A stretch of 64,000 nt of DNA from Flavobacterium sp. KMS (GTDB taxonomy: Bacteria > Bacteroidota > Bacteroidia > Flavobacteriales > Flavobacteriaceae). Shown here piece after piece: positions 19,695-29,553 of this stretch. Location: the NCBI RefSeq assembly GCF_000813005.1, contig NZ_JSYP01000015.1, forward strand, positions 62,001-126,000. Reading direction: 5' to 3'. The notes below the pieces were generated by a model, which made no database searches, was not told the DNA's origin, and worked only from the letters and a program-made list of their open reading frames with translations. The translations under genes were made by a program, and so were the position numbers. The first letter of the stretch is position 1; each line of letters begins with the position of its first letter.

Positions 19695-22600
19695 ATGAAA
19701 TTCAAAATTAACTTTAGGAAAATTGCAATACTCTTTTTTGTATTTGCAACACAACTAATTCTTGCGCAAGAAAGATTAGTTACAGGAATTGTTACAGATG
19801 ATGCAGGAATACCCTTACCAGGTGTTAGTGTATTAATTAAAGGATCTAAAACAGGCACACAAACAGATTTTGATGGAGCTTATTCTATCAGCGCCTCGCC
19901 TACTCAGGTTCTTTTATTTAGCTATATTGGGATGAAAACCCAAGAATTACCTGCAACTACAACCAAAGTAAACCTTAAAATGACAGGCGGTTCAACTGTT
20001 CTTAACGAAATTGTTGTTACTGCATTAGGTGTAAAAAGAGAGAAAAAATCTCTTGGTTATGCTACACAGGAAGTAAAAGGTGAAGATTTAAATAAAATAA
20101 ATAACGGTAACGTAGCAAACTCTATTTCAGGTAAAGTTGCCGGTGTTGATATTAGAAGAAATAATAACATTGGTGGATCTACAAATGTTATTATTCGTGG
20201 ATCTTCTTCTTTAACTAATGATAACCAAGCATTATGGGTTGTAGATGGTGTTCCTTTGAACAATGACAACACAAATACTGATAATCAACAAAGTGGAGGA
20301 AATAAAGGAGGTTATGATTACGGAAATGCTGCCTCAGACATTAACCCGGATGATATCGAGTCTATTAACGTTTTAAAAGGATCTGCTGCATCTGCACTTT
20401 ATGGTTCAAGAGCTGCTAATGGAGTTATTCTTGTAACATTAAAAAAAGGAAGTAAATCTAAAGGAGGGTTAGGTATTTCTTTTAATTCTGGTGTAACTAT
20501 TGGATCTGTAGATAAAAAGACATTGCCACAATACCAAAATCAATATGGTAGTGGTTATGGTGATTTTTATGGTACTGTAGACCTAGGAAGTGGTACACAT
20601 CCTTATGCAGCAACAGACGATGCTTCTTGGGGACCTAAATTCGATCCTAGTTTATTGGTTTACAACTGGAACTCTTTCTACCCGGAATTACCTACTTATG
20701 GTATTGCAACTCCATGGGCTCCTGTAAAAAAGAATCCTAACGATTTTTACCAAAATAGTCTTACTTACACAAATAACATTGCTGTTGCTGCAGGTAATGA
20801 TAGTGGTGATTTTAGATTTGGTTACACAAATTACAACCAAGTACAAGGTGTTTTACCAAACAGTAACAACAGAAAAGATAACTTCAATTTCTCAGGAAGT
20901 TATAAAATTAGTGATAAAACCAAAGTATCTGCTTCTGCAAATTACCTAAAATCATATGCTAAAGGAATGAATGAAACCGGATATGGTGATGGTGGAAATA
21001 ACTACTTAAGCAGTGTAAGACAATGGTATAATATGAGTGCTGATTTTCAGGATTTAGAAGATGCTTATAACATAACTGGAAGAAATACAACTTGGAGTGT
21101 TGGTGGGCCAAAAGACTTAAAAATTCAATTTCATGATAACCCATATTTTCAACGTTATAACAATTACAACTCATTAAACAGAGATCGTTTCTTTGGTAAT
21201 TTTGCTTTAAGCACTGATGTAACAAGTTGGTTAAATGTTGTTGGAAAAGGATCTGTAGATTTTTACCAACAATTACAAGAAGAGCGCATTGCTGTAGGTT
21301 CAAAAAGAACTCCAAATACATTAGGACAATATTCCAGATATGACAAAACATTCCGTGAGATCAATTTAGATTTAATCTTAAATTTTAAAACGAATATTAC
21401 AGAAAAAATCAAATTTTACGGATTAGTTGGAGCAAACTCAAGACGTTCTTCAAATGGTAATACCTATGTAGAAACTAATGGTGGTTTAATTGTACCTGGT
21501 AAATACATGTTGAGTAATACAGTAAATCCAATTAATTATCCAAATGAGTTCTTAGAAACTATAGGTACAAATAGTGTCTATGCTAATGCCACTTTCAACT
21601 TTGATGAAACATACTTCATAGAAGGTTCATACAGGGTAGATCAATCATCTACATTACCTAAAGAAAATAACACGTACACTTATCCTTCTCTTACAGGAAC
21701 TTATATTTTTAGCAATCACCTTAAAACTGATTGGTTATCATTTGGTAAACTACGTTTAAATTACGCAGAAACTGGAAATGATGCTGAATTTGCAGTAATT
21801 CAATCTACATACCCTAAGAATAGTAATTTTGGACCAAATGGAATACGTTTTTCTACCGAAAACAACAAAGCTAATAGTAACCTAAAAAGTGAACTTACTA
21901 AAGGTACTGAAGCTGGTATTGAACTTAAATTCTTAAAAAACAGAATAGGTTTAGATTTTTCTTATTACAGAACTAACACGACTAATCAGATTTTATCAAT
22001 CGAGACACCAGTACAAACTGGTTATTCCAGAGCTTGGATTAATGGAGGTGATGTACAAAATAAAGGTTTTGAACTTTCATTAAATGTTATACCATTTAAA
22101 ACCCAAAATTTCTCTTGGGAGGCAAGAATCAACTGGTCATCTAATAGAAATGAAGTAATTAGTCTTGATGGTGCCGATAGAATGTCTATTGGATCATTTC
22201 AAGGTGTAGGATATATTGCAGAAGTAGGAAAACCAATTGGGCAACTTATCGGAACTGGATTTAAATATTTAGATGGACAAAGAGTTGTGAAACCAAACGG
22301 AAGATACGAAACTGTAGCTGGTGCAACAATTGGTGATGTAAATCCTGAATGGACTGGAGGATTTAATAACGTTATTACTTACAAAAACCTTTCATTCAAC
22401 TTCTTGATAGATGTAAAAAAAGGTGGTGATGTATATTCTTTAGACCAACAATATGGTAATACAACAGGTATATACCAAAGTACAGTAGGAAATAACCATT
22501 TAGGAAATCCTGTAAGAAATTCTATTGCAGATGGTGGAGGAATTATTCTTGGTGGTGTAAAAGCTGATGGTTCACCTAATACTACAGTTGTCTTAGCTGA

Positions 22601-22889
22601 TTATGATACTTACAACACAATGCCACAGGAAGCATACGTTTATGATGCTTCTTATGTAAAATTACGTGAAGTTGGTTTAAGCTATAGATTTCCATCAAAA
22701 TACCTAAAGAATACATTTATTAACAGTCTTGTTTTTGCTGTAAATGGTAGCAACCTATGGATCATAAGTAAAAATCTTCCTTATGCTGATCCAGAAGCTG
22801 GAATGTCATCTGGAAACTTACAAGGTTTTCAAACTGGTGTATTGCCAACATCAAAAGAGTATAACTTTAATATGAAAGTTCAATTCTAA
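19695..22889 (+). CDS. SusC/RagA-family TonB-linked outer-membrane transporter
   Basis: 1064 residues, the usual SusC length. A signal peptide ends at LILAQ. A carboxypeptidase-regulatory-like domain follows (VTGIVTDDAGIPLPGVSVLI to about residue 100). The plug has VLNEIVVTALGVKREKKSLG and SALYGSRAANGVILVTLKKG, and a 22-strand barrel ends in KVQF. With its SusD partner (11 bp downstream) it imports oligomers too large for porins, driven by TonB. Its neighbours suggest peptides rich in proline and hydroxyproline, not glycans; no glycoside hydrolase lies nearby. Confidence 0.95.
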   Translation: MKFKINFRKIAILFFVFATQLILAQERLVTGIVTDDAGIPLPGVSVLIKGSKTGTQTDFDGAYSISASPTQVLLFSYIGMKTQELPATTTKVNLKMTGGSTVLNEIVVTALGVKREKKSLGYATQEVKGEDLNKINNGNVANSISGKVAGVDIRRNNNIGGSTNVIIRGSSSLTNDNQALWVVDGVPLNNDNTNTDNQQSGGNKGGYDYGNAASDINPDDIESINVLKGSAASALYGSRAANGVILVTLKKGSKSKGGLGISFNSGVTIGSVDKKTLPQYQNQYGSGYGDFYGTVDLGSGTHPYAATDDASWGPKFDPSLLVYNWNSFYPELPTYGIATPWAPVKKNPNDFYQNSLTYTNNIAVAAGNDSGDFRFGYTNYNQVQGVLPNSNNRKDNFNFSGSYKISDKTKVSASANYLKSYAKGMNETGYGDGGNNYLSSVRQWYNMSADFQDLEDAYNITGRNTTWSVGGPKDLKIQFHDNPYFQRYNNYNSLNRDRFFGNFALSTDVTSWLNVVGKGSVDFYQQLQEERIAVGSKRTPNTLGQYSRYDKTFREINLDLILNFKTNITEKIKFYGLVGANSRRSSNGNTYVETNGGLIVPGKYMLSNTVNPINYPNEFLETIGTNSVYANATFNFDETYFIEGSYRVDQSSTLPKENNTYTYPSLTGTYIFSNHLKTDWLSFGKLRLNYAETGNDAEFAVIQSTYPKNSNFGPNGIRFSTENNKANSNLKSELTKGTEAGIELKFLKNRIGLDFSYYRTNTTNQILSIETPVQTGYSRAWINGGDVQNKGFELSLNVIPFKTQNFSWEARINWSSNRNEVISLDGADRMSIGSFQGVGYIAEVGKPIGQLIGTGFKYLDGQRVVKPNGRYETVAGATIGDVNPEWTGGFNNVITYKNLSFNFLIDVKKGGDVYSLDQQYGNTTGIYQSTVGNNHLGNPVRNSIADGGGIILGGVKADGSPNTTVVLADYDTYNTMPQEAYVYDASYVKLREVGLSYRFPSKYLKNTFINSLVFAVNGSNLWIISKNLPYADPEAGMSSGNLQGFQTGVLPTSKEYNFNMKVQF

Positions 22890-22900
22890 AAAATATAAAA

Positions 22901-24358
22901 ATGAAAAAATTAAATATAATATTCTTTGCAAGTGCACTATTGCTTTCGGCAATTTCTTGTGACGATATCGATAGCCTAAACGAGAATACTAAAGCATATA
23001 CTACTGCATTACCTAGTACTTTAATGACTAGCTCTCAAGTAAATTATTCTTATTTCCTGACTAATGCATCTGTAAATGACAACAACTTTAGAGGTTATGC
23101 TCAACATTGGACAACATCTACCTATACTGATGAGGTAAATTACAATCAAACCAAAAGAAATTTAGGTAACTCTCATAATGTAGTACTTTATAGAGATGTT
23201 TTACAAGATTTTGTAATGGCCAAAAACAAAACAAACGATGAAGTAGCTTTAGGGCCAATAGAAGTTGCTGTTAAAAAGAATAAAATAGCTGTTTTAGAGA
23301 TTCAAATTATAATGACTTACCAAACATTGGTAGATCTTTTTGGAGACATCGTTTACACGCAAGCTTTAAATATAGAAAGTTTTCCAAATCCTAGATATGA
23401 TGATGCTAAAACTGTTTATTTAGATTTAGCTGCCAGACTAGATATCGCAATTGCTAATCTAGATGATACTTACGGTAGTTTTGGAAAAGCAGATCTTATT
23501 TATAAAGGAAATGTTGGTAAATGGAAAAAATTAGCCAATAGCGTTAAACTAAAAATGGGAATGCACCTTGCAGATGTTGATCCTGCTAAAGCTAAGACAA
23601 TGGTCGAAAGTGCATTTACCTCAGGTGTGATAATGGATAATGCTGAAAATGCTTTATTCCAATACTATTCGACTACAATAGATGAAAATCCATTGTATAA
23701 TAGTTTGGTAAATGAAAGCCAAATTATGCCTACTGAATTTTTTGTAAATGAGTTAAATGGAAAATCCGATCCTAGAAGAGATATCTTTTTTGACCCAGCT
23801 TCAAAAATTGCAGGCGAATACAAAGGAGCGCCTTATGCACAACAAGTTTCTTATAAAAACTTCTCTAATGTAGGTTTAAAATTAAAAGAAAAAACAAATC
23901 CTGGTGTAATTTTCGATCATACAGAAACAAGTTTCTTACTTGCCGATGCAGCTAGCAGAGGTTTTAATGTAGGTGGTACTGCTGCTGATTATTACGAAGA
24001 AGGAATTCGTTCTAGTATGAAATACTGGGGAGTTTCTACTGCAGATGCTGATACTTATTTAGCCAGAACCGATGTTGCTTTTGCAACAGCTTTCGGAACT
24101 GATAAACAAAAAATTGCTTACCAACTTTGGATTGCTTACTACAACCGTGGTTTTGAAGCATGGACAGAATACAGAAGATTAGACTTCCCTATTCTTATCG
24201 CTCCAATAACTGCTGTTAGTGAAGCTGAAGGAAAAGTTCCTGTAAGAAACATATACTCCCTTTTTGATTCAACATTAAACAGAGATAACTATAATGCAGC
24301 AGCGACTGCGATTGGTGGCGACAAAATGACCACAAAATTATTCTGGGATAAATTTTAA
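22901..24358 (+). CDS. SusD/RagB-like surface lipoprotein (SusD-like_2 type)
   Basis: 485 residues with a lipoprotein signal (FFASALLLSAISCDD, lipid-bearing Cys20). The start DDIDSLNENTKAYTT, and the short TPR-rich build with WKKLANSVKLKMGMHL and YNRGFEAWTEYRRLDFPI, match the SusD-like_2/RagB branch often tied to peptide or protein uptake. It would cap the SusC barrel and bind ligand at the cell surface. It is the second gene of the SusC/D pair. Confidence 0.92.
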   Translation: MKKLNIIFFASALLLSAISCDDIDSLNENTKAYTTALPSTLMTSSQVNYSYFLTNASVNDNNFRGYAQHWTTSTYTDEVNYNQTKRNLGNSHNVVLYRDVLQDFVMAKNKTNDEVALGPIEVAVKKNKIAVLEIQIIMTYQTLVDLFGDIVYTQALNIESFPNPRYDDAKTVYLDLAARLDIAIANLDDTYGSFGKADLIYKGNVGKWKKLANSVKLKMGMHLADVDPAKAKTMVESAFTSGVIMDNAENALFQYYSTTIDENPLYNSLVNESQIMPTEFFVNELNGKSDPRRDIFFDPASKIAGEYKGAPYAQQVSYKNFSNVGLKLKEKTNPGVIFDHTETSFLLADAASRGFNVGGTAADYYEEGIRSSMKYWGVSTADADTYLARTDVAFATAFGTDKQKIAYQLWIAYYNRGFEAWTEYRRLDFPILIAPITAVSEAEGKVPVRNIYSLFDSTLNRDNYNAAATAIGGDKMTTKLFWDKF

Positions 24359-24398
24359 TTTTGAGTTAGTAACATATTAAGTAATTCCATGAATTGAA

Positions 24399-24428
24399 AC
24401 AGGCACCTAACAGTGCCTGTTTTTTTTA
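24399..24428 (+). terminator. Rho-independent terminator after SusD
   Basis: Stem ACAGGCAC (24399-24406) pairs exactly with GTGCCTGT (24413-24420) and runs into eight T. It ends the SusC/D unit 41 bp after the stop. Confidence 0.9.
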
Positions 24429-24479
24429 TGTCAAATTTTATGGGTTTATTATTAAGCTTGGATACAAACATTTCAAAAC

Positions 24480-24609
24480 ATAGAAACATAGATTTTACAA
24501 ACTCTAAAAAAGACGCTTCACTAATTTAAAATCCACAGAGGAAACAGCTATGTCAAAGAAATATTTATCATTTTATATTCTTTTTTAGACATAAAATCTA
24601 TGTTTCTAT
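24480..24609. repeat. Inverted repeat with perfect 18-bp arms
   Basis: Left arm ATAGAAACATAGATTTTA (24480-24497) is the exact reverse complement of 24592-24609, separated by 94 bp that includes a 'ccacagaggaaacagctatg' stretch. It has no ORF and lies between the SusD terminator and the M43 protease. It resembles a small MITE-like element. Confidence 0.5.
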
Positions 24610-24796
24610 ATGTTAGATACCATCACATAAGATTACACTCAATGCTAAATATTATTCAAAACAAATAATCGCAATATGAGAAATATCTATAATTTTATAA
24701 GAATAAAAATACATAATGTAATTTCTAGGTTAATTTATAGATAATTTGATATCATAAACGAATAAAATAGTACAACTACATAATTCAATATAAAAA

Positions 24797-24804
24797 TATC
24801 TTTG
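24797..24804 (+). promoter_or_regulatory. -7 element (TATCTTTG) of the M43 protease gene
   Basis: An exact match to TAnnTTTG ending 28 bp before the ATG at 24832. A -33 partner is not evident. It indicates that the protease has its own promoter, downstream of the SusD terminator. Confidence 0.45.
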
Positions 24805-24831
24805 GTTTCATACTAACAAATTCCTAAGATT

Positions 24832-27800
24832 ATGAAAACAAAATTATTTTTATTTATGGCGTTCATTTTCGTTTTAAAGATAAGTGCTCAAGGATTACCT
24901 TGTCGGACTAGCGAAGAAAACGAAAAGATCTACAAACAAAATCCCCATGCATTAAAAGAAAAACTAGACTTTGATGCATTCAGCAAAAAATTCAGTGCTG
25001 AAAGAAAATCTAAAACATCCAAAAAAGTAGAAACGTCCTATGTTATACCAGTAGTGTTTCATATTTACGGTGATGTTCAAAGCGGGAAAACCGTTACTTA
25101 CCAAAAAATCGTAAACCACCTAAAAGAACTAAATGATGATTTTAATGGTCGTAATGCAGATTACGCAACTGTAGATCCATTTTTTCAGGCAAGAAGAGGA
25201 ACATTAAAAATTGAATTTAAACTTGCTAAAATCGACCCAAATGGAGGTTGCTCTTCTGGAGTTGTATTTCACCCTGCAAAAAATGGTTATGGTAATGGTG
25301 GCGGATACGATGACCAAATCGCTGCTGATGCATGGGATAATAAAAAGTATATGAATGTTTATATTCAGAACGATTTATATGCCGATGGAACACTTAACAA
25401 CTCAGGAGTTGCCTGGTATCCAAGTACAGGTATGACTGCTAGTAATACAGCAAGAGTTGTATTTAATGGTGCTTATTTGTTTGACAACTCTTATAGTAAA
25501 GAATTTTCGGCTACATTAACACATGAGTTTGGTCATTTCCTAAATTTAATACACACTTTTGAAGGTGGTTGCACAGGTTCTGATGAAGTAGATGACACTC
25601 CTCTGGAAGATGGCAAACATACGTTGTCTTGTACACAAGGAACAAATTGTAATGGTGACAGAGTAAATAATGAAAACTACATGGGGTACAATGGTGCTCA
25701 AGGTTGTTACAAAATGTATACTCAGGGTCAAATAGACAGAATGCTTGCTGCCTTAGAACATCCTGCAAGAAAAACACTTTGGCAAGAAAGTAACTTAATT
25801 GCTACGGGAGTAAATACAACAGGAGGATTATTAGCTTCAAGCACAAATTTCTTTAAAGAAGCAGTTGTTAATGATGGCTCGTTTGATACTGCTGCAACAA
25901 TTACCCTTACAGGAACAGAGACATTTGCTCTAGCTTCTGGAACACTAACTTCTGGAACACATTTTACCCATACTTTTCCAGCAGGAATTACTCCAGTAAT
26001 AACAGTTAATTCTAATTCTCAATTAACAGTTACTTTAACGGGAAAAGCAACAAGCCATTTAAAATCTAATAGTGCCAAAGGAACAATTACATTGTTACCA
26101 GCAGCTTTCTCAGGCGGAGCTTCAACTATGACTTGTACTGCTTTATACTATGATCTTAAATTTGCAGATCCATACGGAATTTACTTTGTAGATATGCCAG
26201 ATGCAACTGCAAATGCGGCGCTTACATGGAAAGCATTTGATATCGAAAAAGGAGATGATCCATCATTTGGAGCTTGGAGATATGCAGCCAATGCATTAAA
26301 AATTGAAACCTATGCTAAAAAACTAGTATGTGAAACAGGAACAAGAAACATTTCATTACTTCCTGCAAATACACAAATAAGTGCTGCTAGTAATTTTAAA
26401 GCTCCGGGAGCATATCCTGATCAATTAGATTTACGTACTACAACATACAAAAACTGGGATGGTAAAACAGGATATGTAGGTTTTGACTTTCTGCTTGAGG
26501 GCGCAACTTGTTACGGATGGTTCAAAGTTACTGTAGATGCAGACGGAAACGGATATACAATATCTGAATATGCCTATAACACACAACCAGGTTCGCCTAT
26601 AACTACAGGAGTAACTGCAAAAGTTGGGGTAACATTATCACCAAGCACATTATACGAATCTGACAATAATGATGGTGCAGTTCCTACAAATGCAGTAATT
26701 ACATTATCTACCAATAACGGAACTTTTACCAAAAGTTCAGGAGCATTAATTGTAGGTACCGATTATACAATTACAGGTGTTCCAGCAGGATTAACTGCAA
26801 CTTTAACATTAGAGAATAACACTAAAGCTGTACTTGCTTTAACAGGAAAAGCAACTTCTCACTTACCTAATAATAATTCTTCTGTAATAGTAACATTTAA
26901 AGATGCAGCAATAACAGGCGGAATTACAACACTAGATAATGCATCAAAAACAATAAAAGTAGAATTTGAAGCTCCTTTTGGAATCTATTATGTAGACAAT
27001 CCAGACTATGTAGCTTCACCAGCAGCAAACTGGCAATGGTTTAGCTTAATTATCGGTGATAATACCGAATATGGGGCATGGCAATTTGCAGCAAATGCAT
27101 TAAAAATCGAAACTTATGGTAAAAGATTAGTTTGCGAACCAGGAACAAGAAATATCACTAAAGTTCCTGCAGGTGGCACTATAGGAGCATCAAGTAATTT
27201 TACAGCTCCGGGAGCATATCCTAATCAATTAGATTTACGTACGGCAGCATACAAAGCTTGGGATAACGAAACTGGTTATGTAGGTTTTGAGTACACTAAT
27301 AGAGGAAGAATATGTTACGGATGGATGAAAGTAAAAGTAACTGCAAGCGGAGACGGATATACCGTTACTAATTTTGCTTACAATACTAAACCAAACGAAT
27401 CTATAACAACCCCAATTATCAATGCGCCTAGCAATTTGGCAGGAACAGTAAATGTAACAGCACTTTCGGTTGCATTAACATGGGTAGATAACTCAGATAA
27501 TGAAACAGGATTTACATTAGAAAGAGCTGAAGGAACTGGTGCATATAGCGTTATTAAAACTTTTGCTCCAAACGTAACTTCTTATACAGATACAGGATTA
27601 ACAAAAGGAAACGCTTATTCTTATAGAATAAAAGCAAATATAAATGCTACAAATTCCGATTACTCGAATGTGGCAACAGTAACAATCGAAGATTCTAATC
27701 CGAACCCAACATTGGCTAAACCAATAATTAATGAAGGAGATACAGGAATTTATGCTGCAGGTTTTTATGTAACATGGGGATTAATCAATGGTGCAACTAG

Positions 27801-28794
27801 TTATGACATTCAGGTATATAATGAAACTGACGGATGGGTTGACCAAGGAACATCAACTGCTCATTTCTTATATATTAATAAAAAAGGTACGCAAACAAGT
27901 TATAGAGTAAGAATGAGAGCTGTAAATGCAACAGGTACAAGTGACTGGAGTACTCCTAGAGACTTTACACTTCCTGGAGCTTTAGTAGCGCCATCTAATC
28001 TTGCTGCAATAGCAAATGCAGCTACTCTTGAAGTTGATTTAACATGGGATGATAATGCAGACATCGAAACTGGATACTCTATAGAAAGAGCTTTAGGAAA
28101 CGGAGCATATAGCGTAATTGCAACTCTTAGTGCCGACGAAACTTCATATACAGATACAGGATTAACTGCAGGAAGTACTTACTCTTATAAAGTAAGAGCT
28201 AGCGAGAATACGACTTATTCTACTTATTCTAATATTGCTACAGTAACTATCGATGATGCAAACCCAGCGCTACCAATTCCTGTATTTTACGATCCATCTA
28301 ATGGAACTTACCCTTATGGATTTTACGCTACATGGGCATTAATTAATGGTGCTACTAGTTATGAAATACAATTATATAATGCAGTAACTGGATGGGCAGA
28401 TTTTGCAACCTCTACATCTTATAGTCAATATGTTGAGAAACAAGGAGAAGAGAGAAATTACAAAATAAGAATAAGAGCTGTATACGCAAATGGAGCTAGT
28501 GACTGGAGCGCTCCTATGGACGTTACCCTACCTCCTACGCTTGGAATTAATGAATTTGAAAACGATAAATCATTTACAATTTCTCCTAATCCAGCTTCAG
28601 ATGTTGTAAACTTCTCACTTAAGAATATAGAATCAACTAATCTGATAATTACAATTTACAACAATAATGGAGCGCTTATAGATACAGTTCGTAATACAAC
28701 TACTTATCATGTGAGCCATTTACCAACAGGTATATATTATGTAGTAATTACAGATGGTACACTTAAGCAAAGTAAAAAACTGGTAATAAAATAA
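24832..28794 (+). CDS. Secreted multidomain M43 (pappalysin-type) zinc metalloprotease with type IX sorting tail
   Basis: 1320 residues. Signal peptide 1-20. The M43 domain at about 65-315 has zinc ligands His231, His235 and His241 and catalytic Glu232 in THEFGHFLNLIH, a TPLEDG motif and a Met-turn NENYMGYNG. Two copies of a roughly 270-residue module follow (about 330-600 and 600-870, each with FGAWRYAANALKIETY-like and APGAYPDQLDLRT-like stretches). Then come four fibronectin-III-like repeats (about 870-1245) and a type A T9SS sorting domain from FTISPNPASDVV to KKLVIK. The family Gly of HExxHxxGxxH is Asn here. It is probably cell-surface or secreted, producing peptides for the adjacent SusC/D; collagen or gelatin as substrate is inference. 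Confidence 0.9.
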   Translation: MKTKLFLFMAFIFVLKISAQGLPCRTSEENEKIYKQNPHALKEKLDFDAFSKKFSAERKSKTSKKVETSYVIPVVFHIYGDVQSGKTVTYQKIVNHLKELNDDFNGRNADYATVDPFFQARRGTLKIEFKLAKIDPNGGCSSGVVFHPAKNGYGNGGGYDDQIAADAWDNKKYMNVYIQNDLYADGTLNNSGVAWYPSTGMTASNTARVVFNGAYLFDNSYSKEFSATLTHEFGHFLNLIHTFEGGCTGSDEVDDTPLEDGKHTLSCTQGTNCNGDRVNNENYMGYNGAQGCYKMYTQGQIDRMLAALEHPARKTLWQESNLIATGVNTTGGLLASSTNFFKEAVVNDGSFDTAATITLTGTETFALASGTLTSGTHFTHTFPAGITPVITVNSNSQLTVTLTGKATSHLKSNSAKGTITLLPAAFSGGASTMTCTALYYDLKFADPYGIYFVDMPDATANAALTWKAFDIEKGDDPSFGAWRYAANALKIETYAKKLVCETGTRNISLLPANTQISAASNFKAPGAYPDQLDLRTTTYKNWDGKTGYVGFDFLLEGATCYGWFKVTVDADGNGYTISEYAYNTQPGSPITTGVTAKVGVTLSPSTLYESDNNDGAVPTNAVITLSTNNGTFTKSSGALIVGTDYTITGVPAGLTATLTLENNTKAVLALTGKATSHLPNNNSSVIVTFKDAAITGGITTLDNASKTIKVEFEAPFGIYYVDNPDYVASPAANWQWFSLIIGDNTEYGAWQFAANALKIETYGKRLVCEPGTRNITKVPAGGTIGASSNFTAPGAYPNQLDLRTAAYKAWDNETGYVGFEYTNRGRICYGWMKVKVTASGDGYTVTNFAYNTKPNESITTPIINAPSNLAGTVNVTALSVALTWVDNSDNETGFTLERAEGTGAYSVIKTFAPNVTSYTDTGLTKGNAYSYRIKANINATNSDYSNVATVTIEDSNPNPTLAKPIINEGDTGIYAAGFYVTWGLINGATSYDIQVYNETDGWVDQGTSTAHFLYINKKGTQTSYRVRMRAVNATGTSDWSTPRDFTLPGALVAPSNLAAIANAATLEVDLTWDDNADIETGYSIERALGNGAYSVIATLSADETSYTDTGLTAGSTYSYKVRASENTTYSTYSNIATVTIDDANPALPIPVFYDPSNGTYPYGFYATWALINGATSYEIQLYNAVTGWADFATSTSYSQYVEKQGEERNYKIRIRAVYANGASDWSAPMDVTLPPTLGINEFENDKSFTISPNPASDVVNFSLKNIESTNLIITIYNNNGALIDTVRNTTTYHVSHLPTGIYYVVITDGTLKQSKKLVIK

Positions 28795-28830
28795 ACGATT
28801 CCTAATTTTTATAATAATACTCATAAACCT

Positions 28831-28869
28831 AAACCGCCGAAAAGAATATCTTTTGGCGGTTTTTCTTTT
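28831..28869 (+). terminator. Rho-independent terminator of the M43 protease gene
   Basis: Stem AAACCGCC (28831-28838) with GGCGGTTT (28855-28862), extended inward by AAAAGA/TCTTTT, followed by a T-rich tail. Confidence 0.85.
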
Positions 28870-28893
28870 TATAATTAGAATCTAGAACAGCAT

Positions 28894-29491
28894 CTAATTA
28901 AACCAACTGGGGTATGCTTCGTAGGTTTGTATCCATTTTCCACTTTTCTTCTCCATTATTACAGCAAAAGTGCTTCCTCCGCCTATCATACTAGATTTAG
29001 TTGCCACAAAAACCAAATATTTTTTTTTTATGGTAATAAATTGGATCTGAAAAAAAATACATTTCATAATTAGTATCATTACGCATATCTAAATACTTAT
29101 TAAGTAAATCATTTTGTGTTTTATAATTCTCAATAATGATTCTTTTATGTCTAAAATCATCTTTTGTCCAAAATTCATCTTCTAATGAATTTCCTTGCTC
29201 GGGCAATTGGATACGTCCATACTTTTTTTTCATTGCCTCCCAATTTTTTTCTTTAAAGAAAGTTTTATCAACTCGCTTTACTCCTTTAGCATTTATTTGA
29301 TTTGTTTTTAATACGTCGAGTATAAGATTTGGGTTGTCTTTCTCTTTTATAACAATAACTTCTTTAATAGAATCTGTTACAATGGTTTCAAAATAATTGT
29401 TCAAAGCATTGTATTTATCCTTAGTAGAGGAACAGCAAGATACAAAAATTGAAATAGTCACGATAAAATAATATGGTTTTTCATCTTTCAC
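28894..29491 (-). pseudogene. Lipoprotein paralogue of the 29554-30153 gene, frameshifted at a 10-base A tract
   Basis: The first frame (29491 to 28997) gives a 164-residue lipoprotein with CCSSTKDKYNALNNYFE, ending out of register as KKKIFGFCGN. The -1 frame from the same point to the stop at 28894 continues the paralogue's C-terminus (KKKYLVFVATKSS then VIMEKKSGKWIQTYEAYPSW). The switch falls exactly in a run of ten A on the coding strand (29029-29020); nine A would restore one frame of about 198 codons. It is a broken gene, a phase-variable gene or a sequencing error. Function unknown. Downstream-most member of a three-gene lipoprotein cluster. Confidence 0.8.
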
Positions 29492-29553
29492 ATCTTTTAA
29501 AACAATCCAGATTCCTATTTAATAAGAATCTGGACTATTATTGTAATAAGCAT

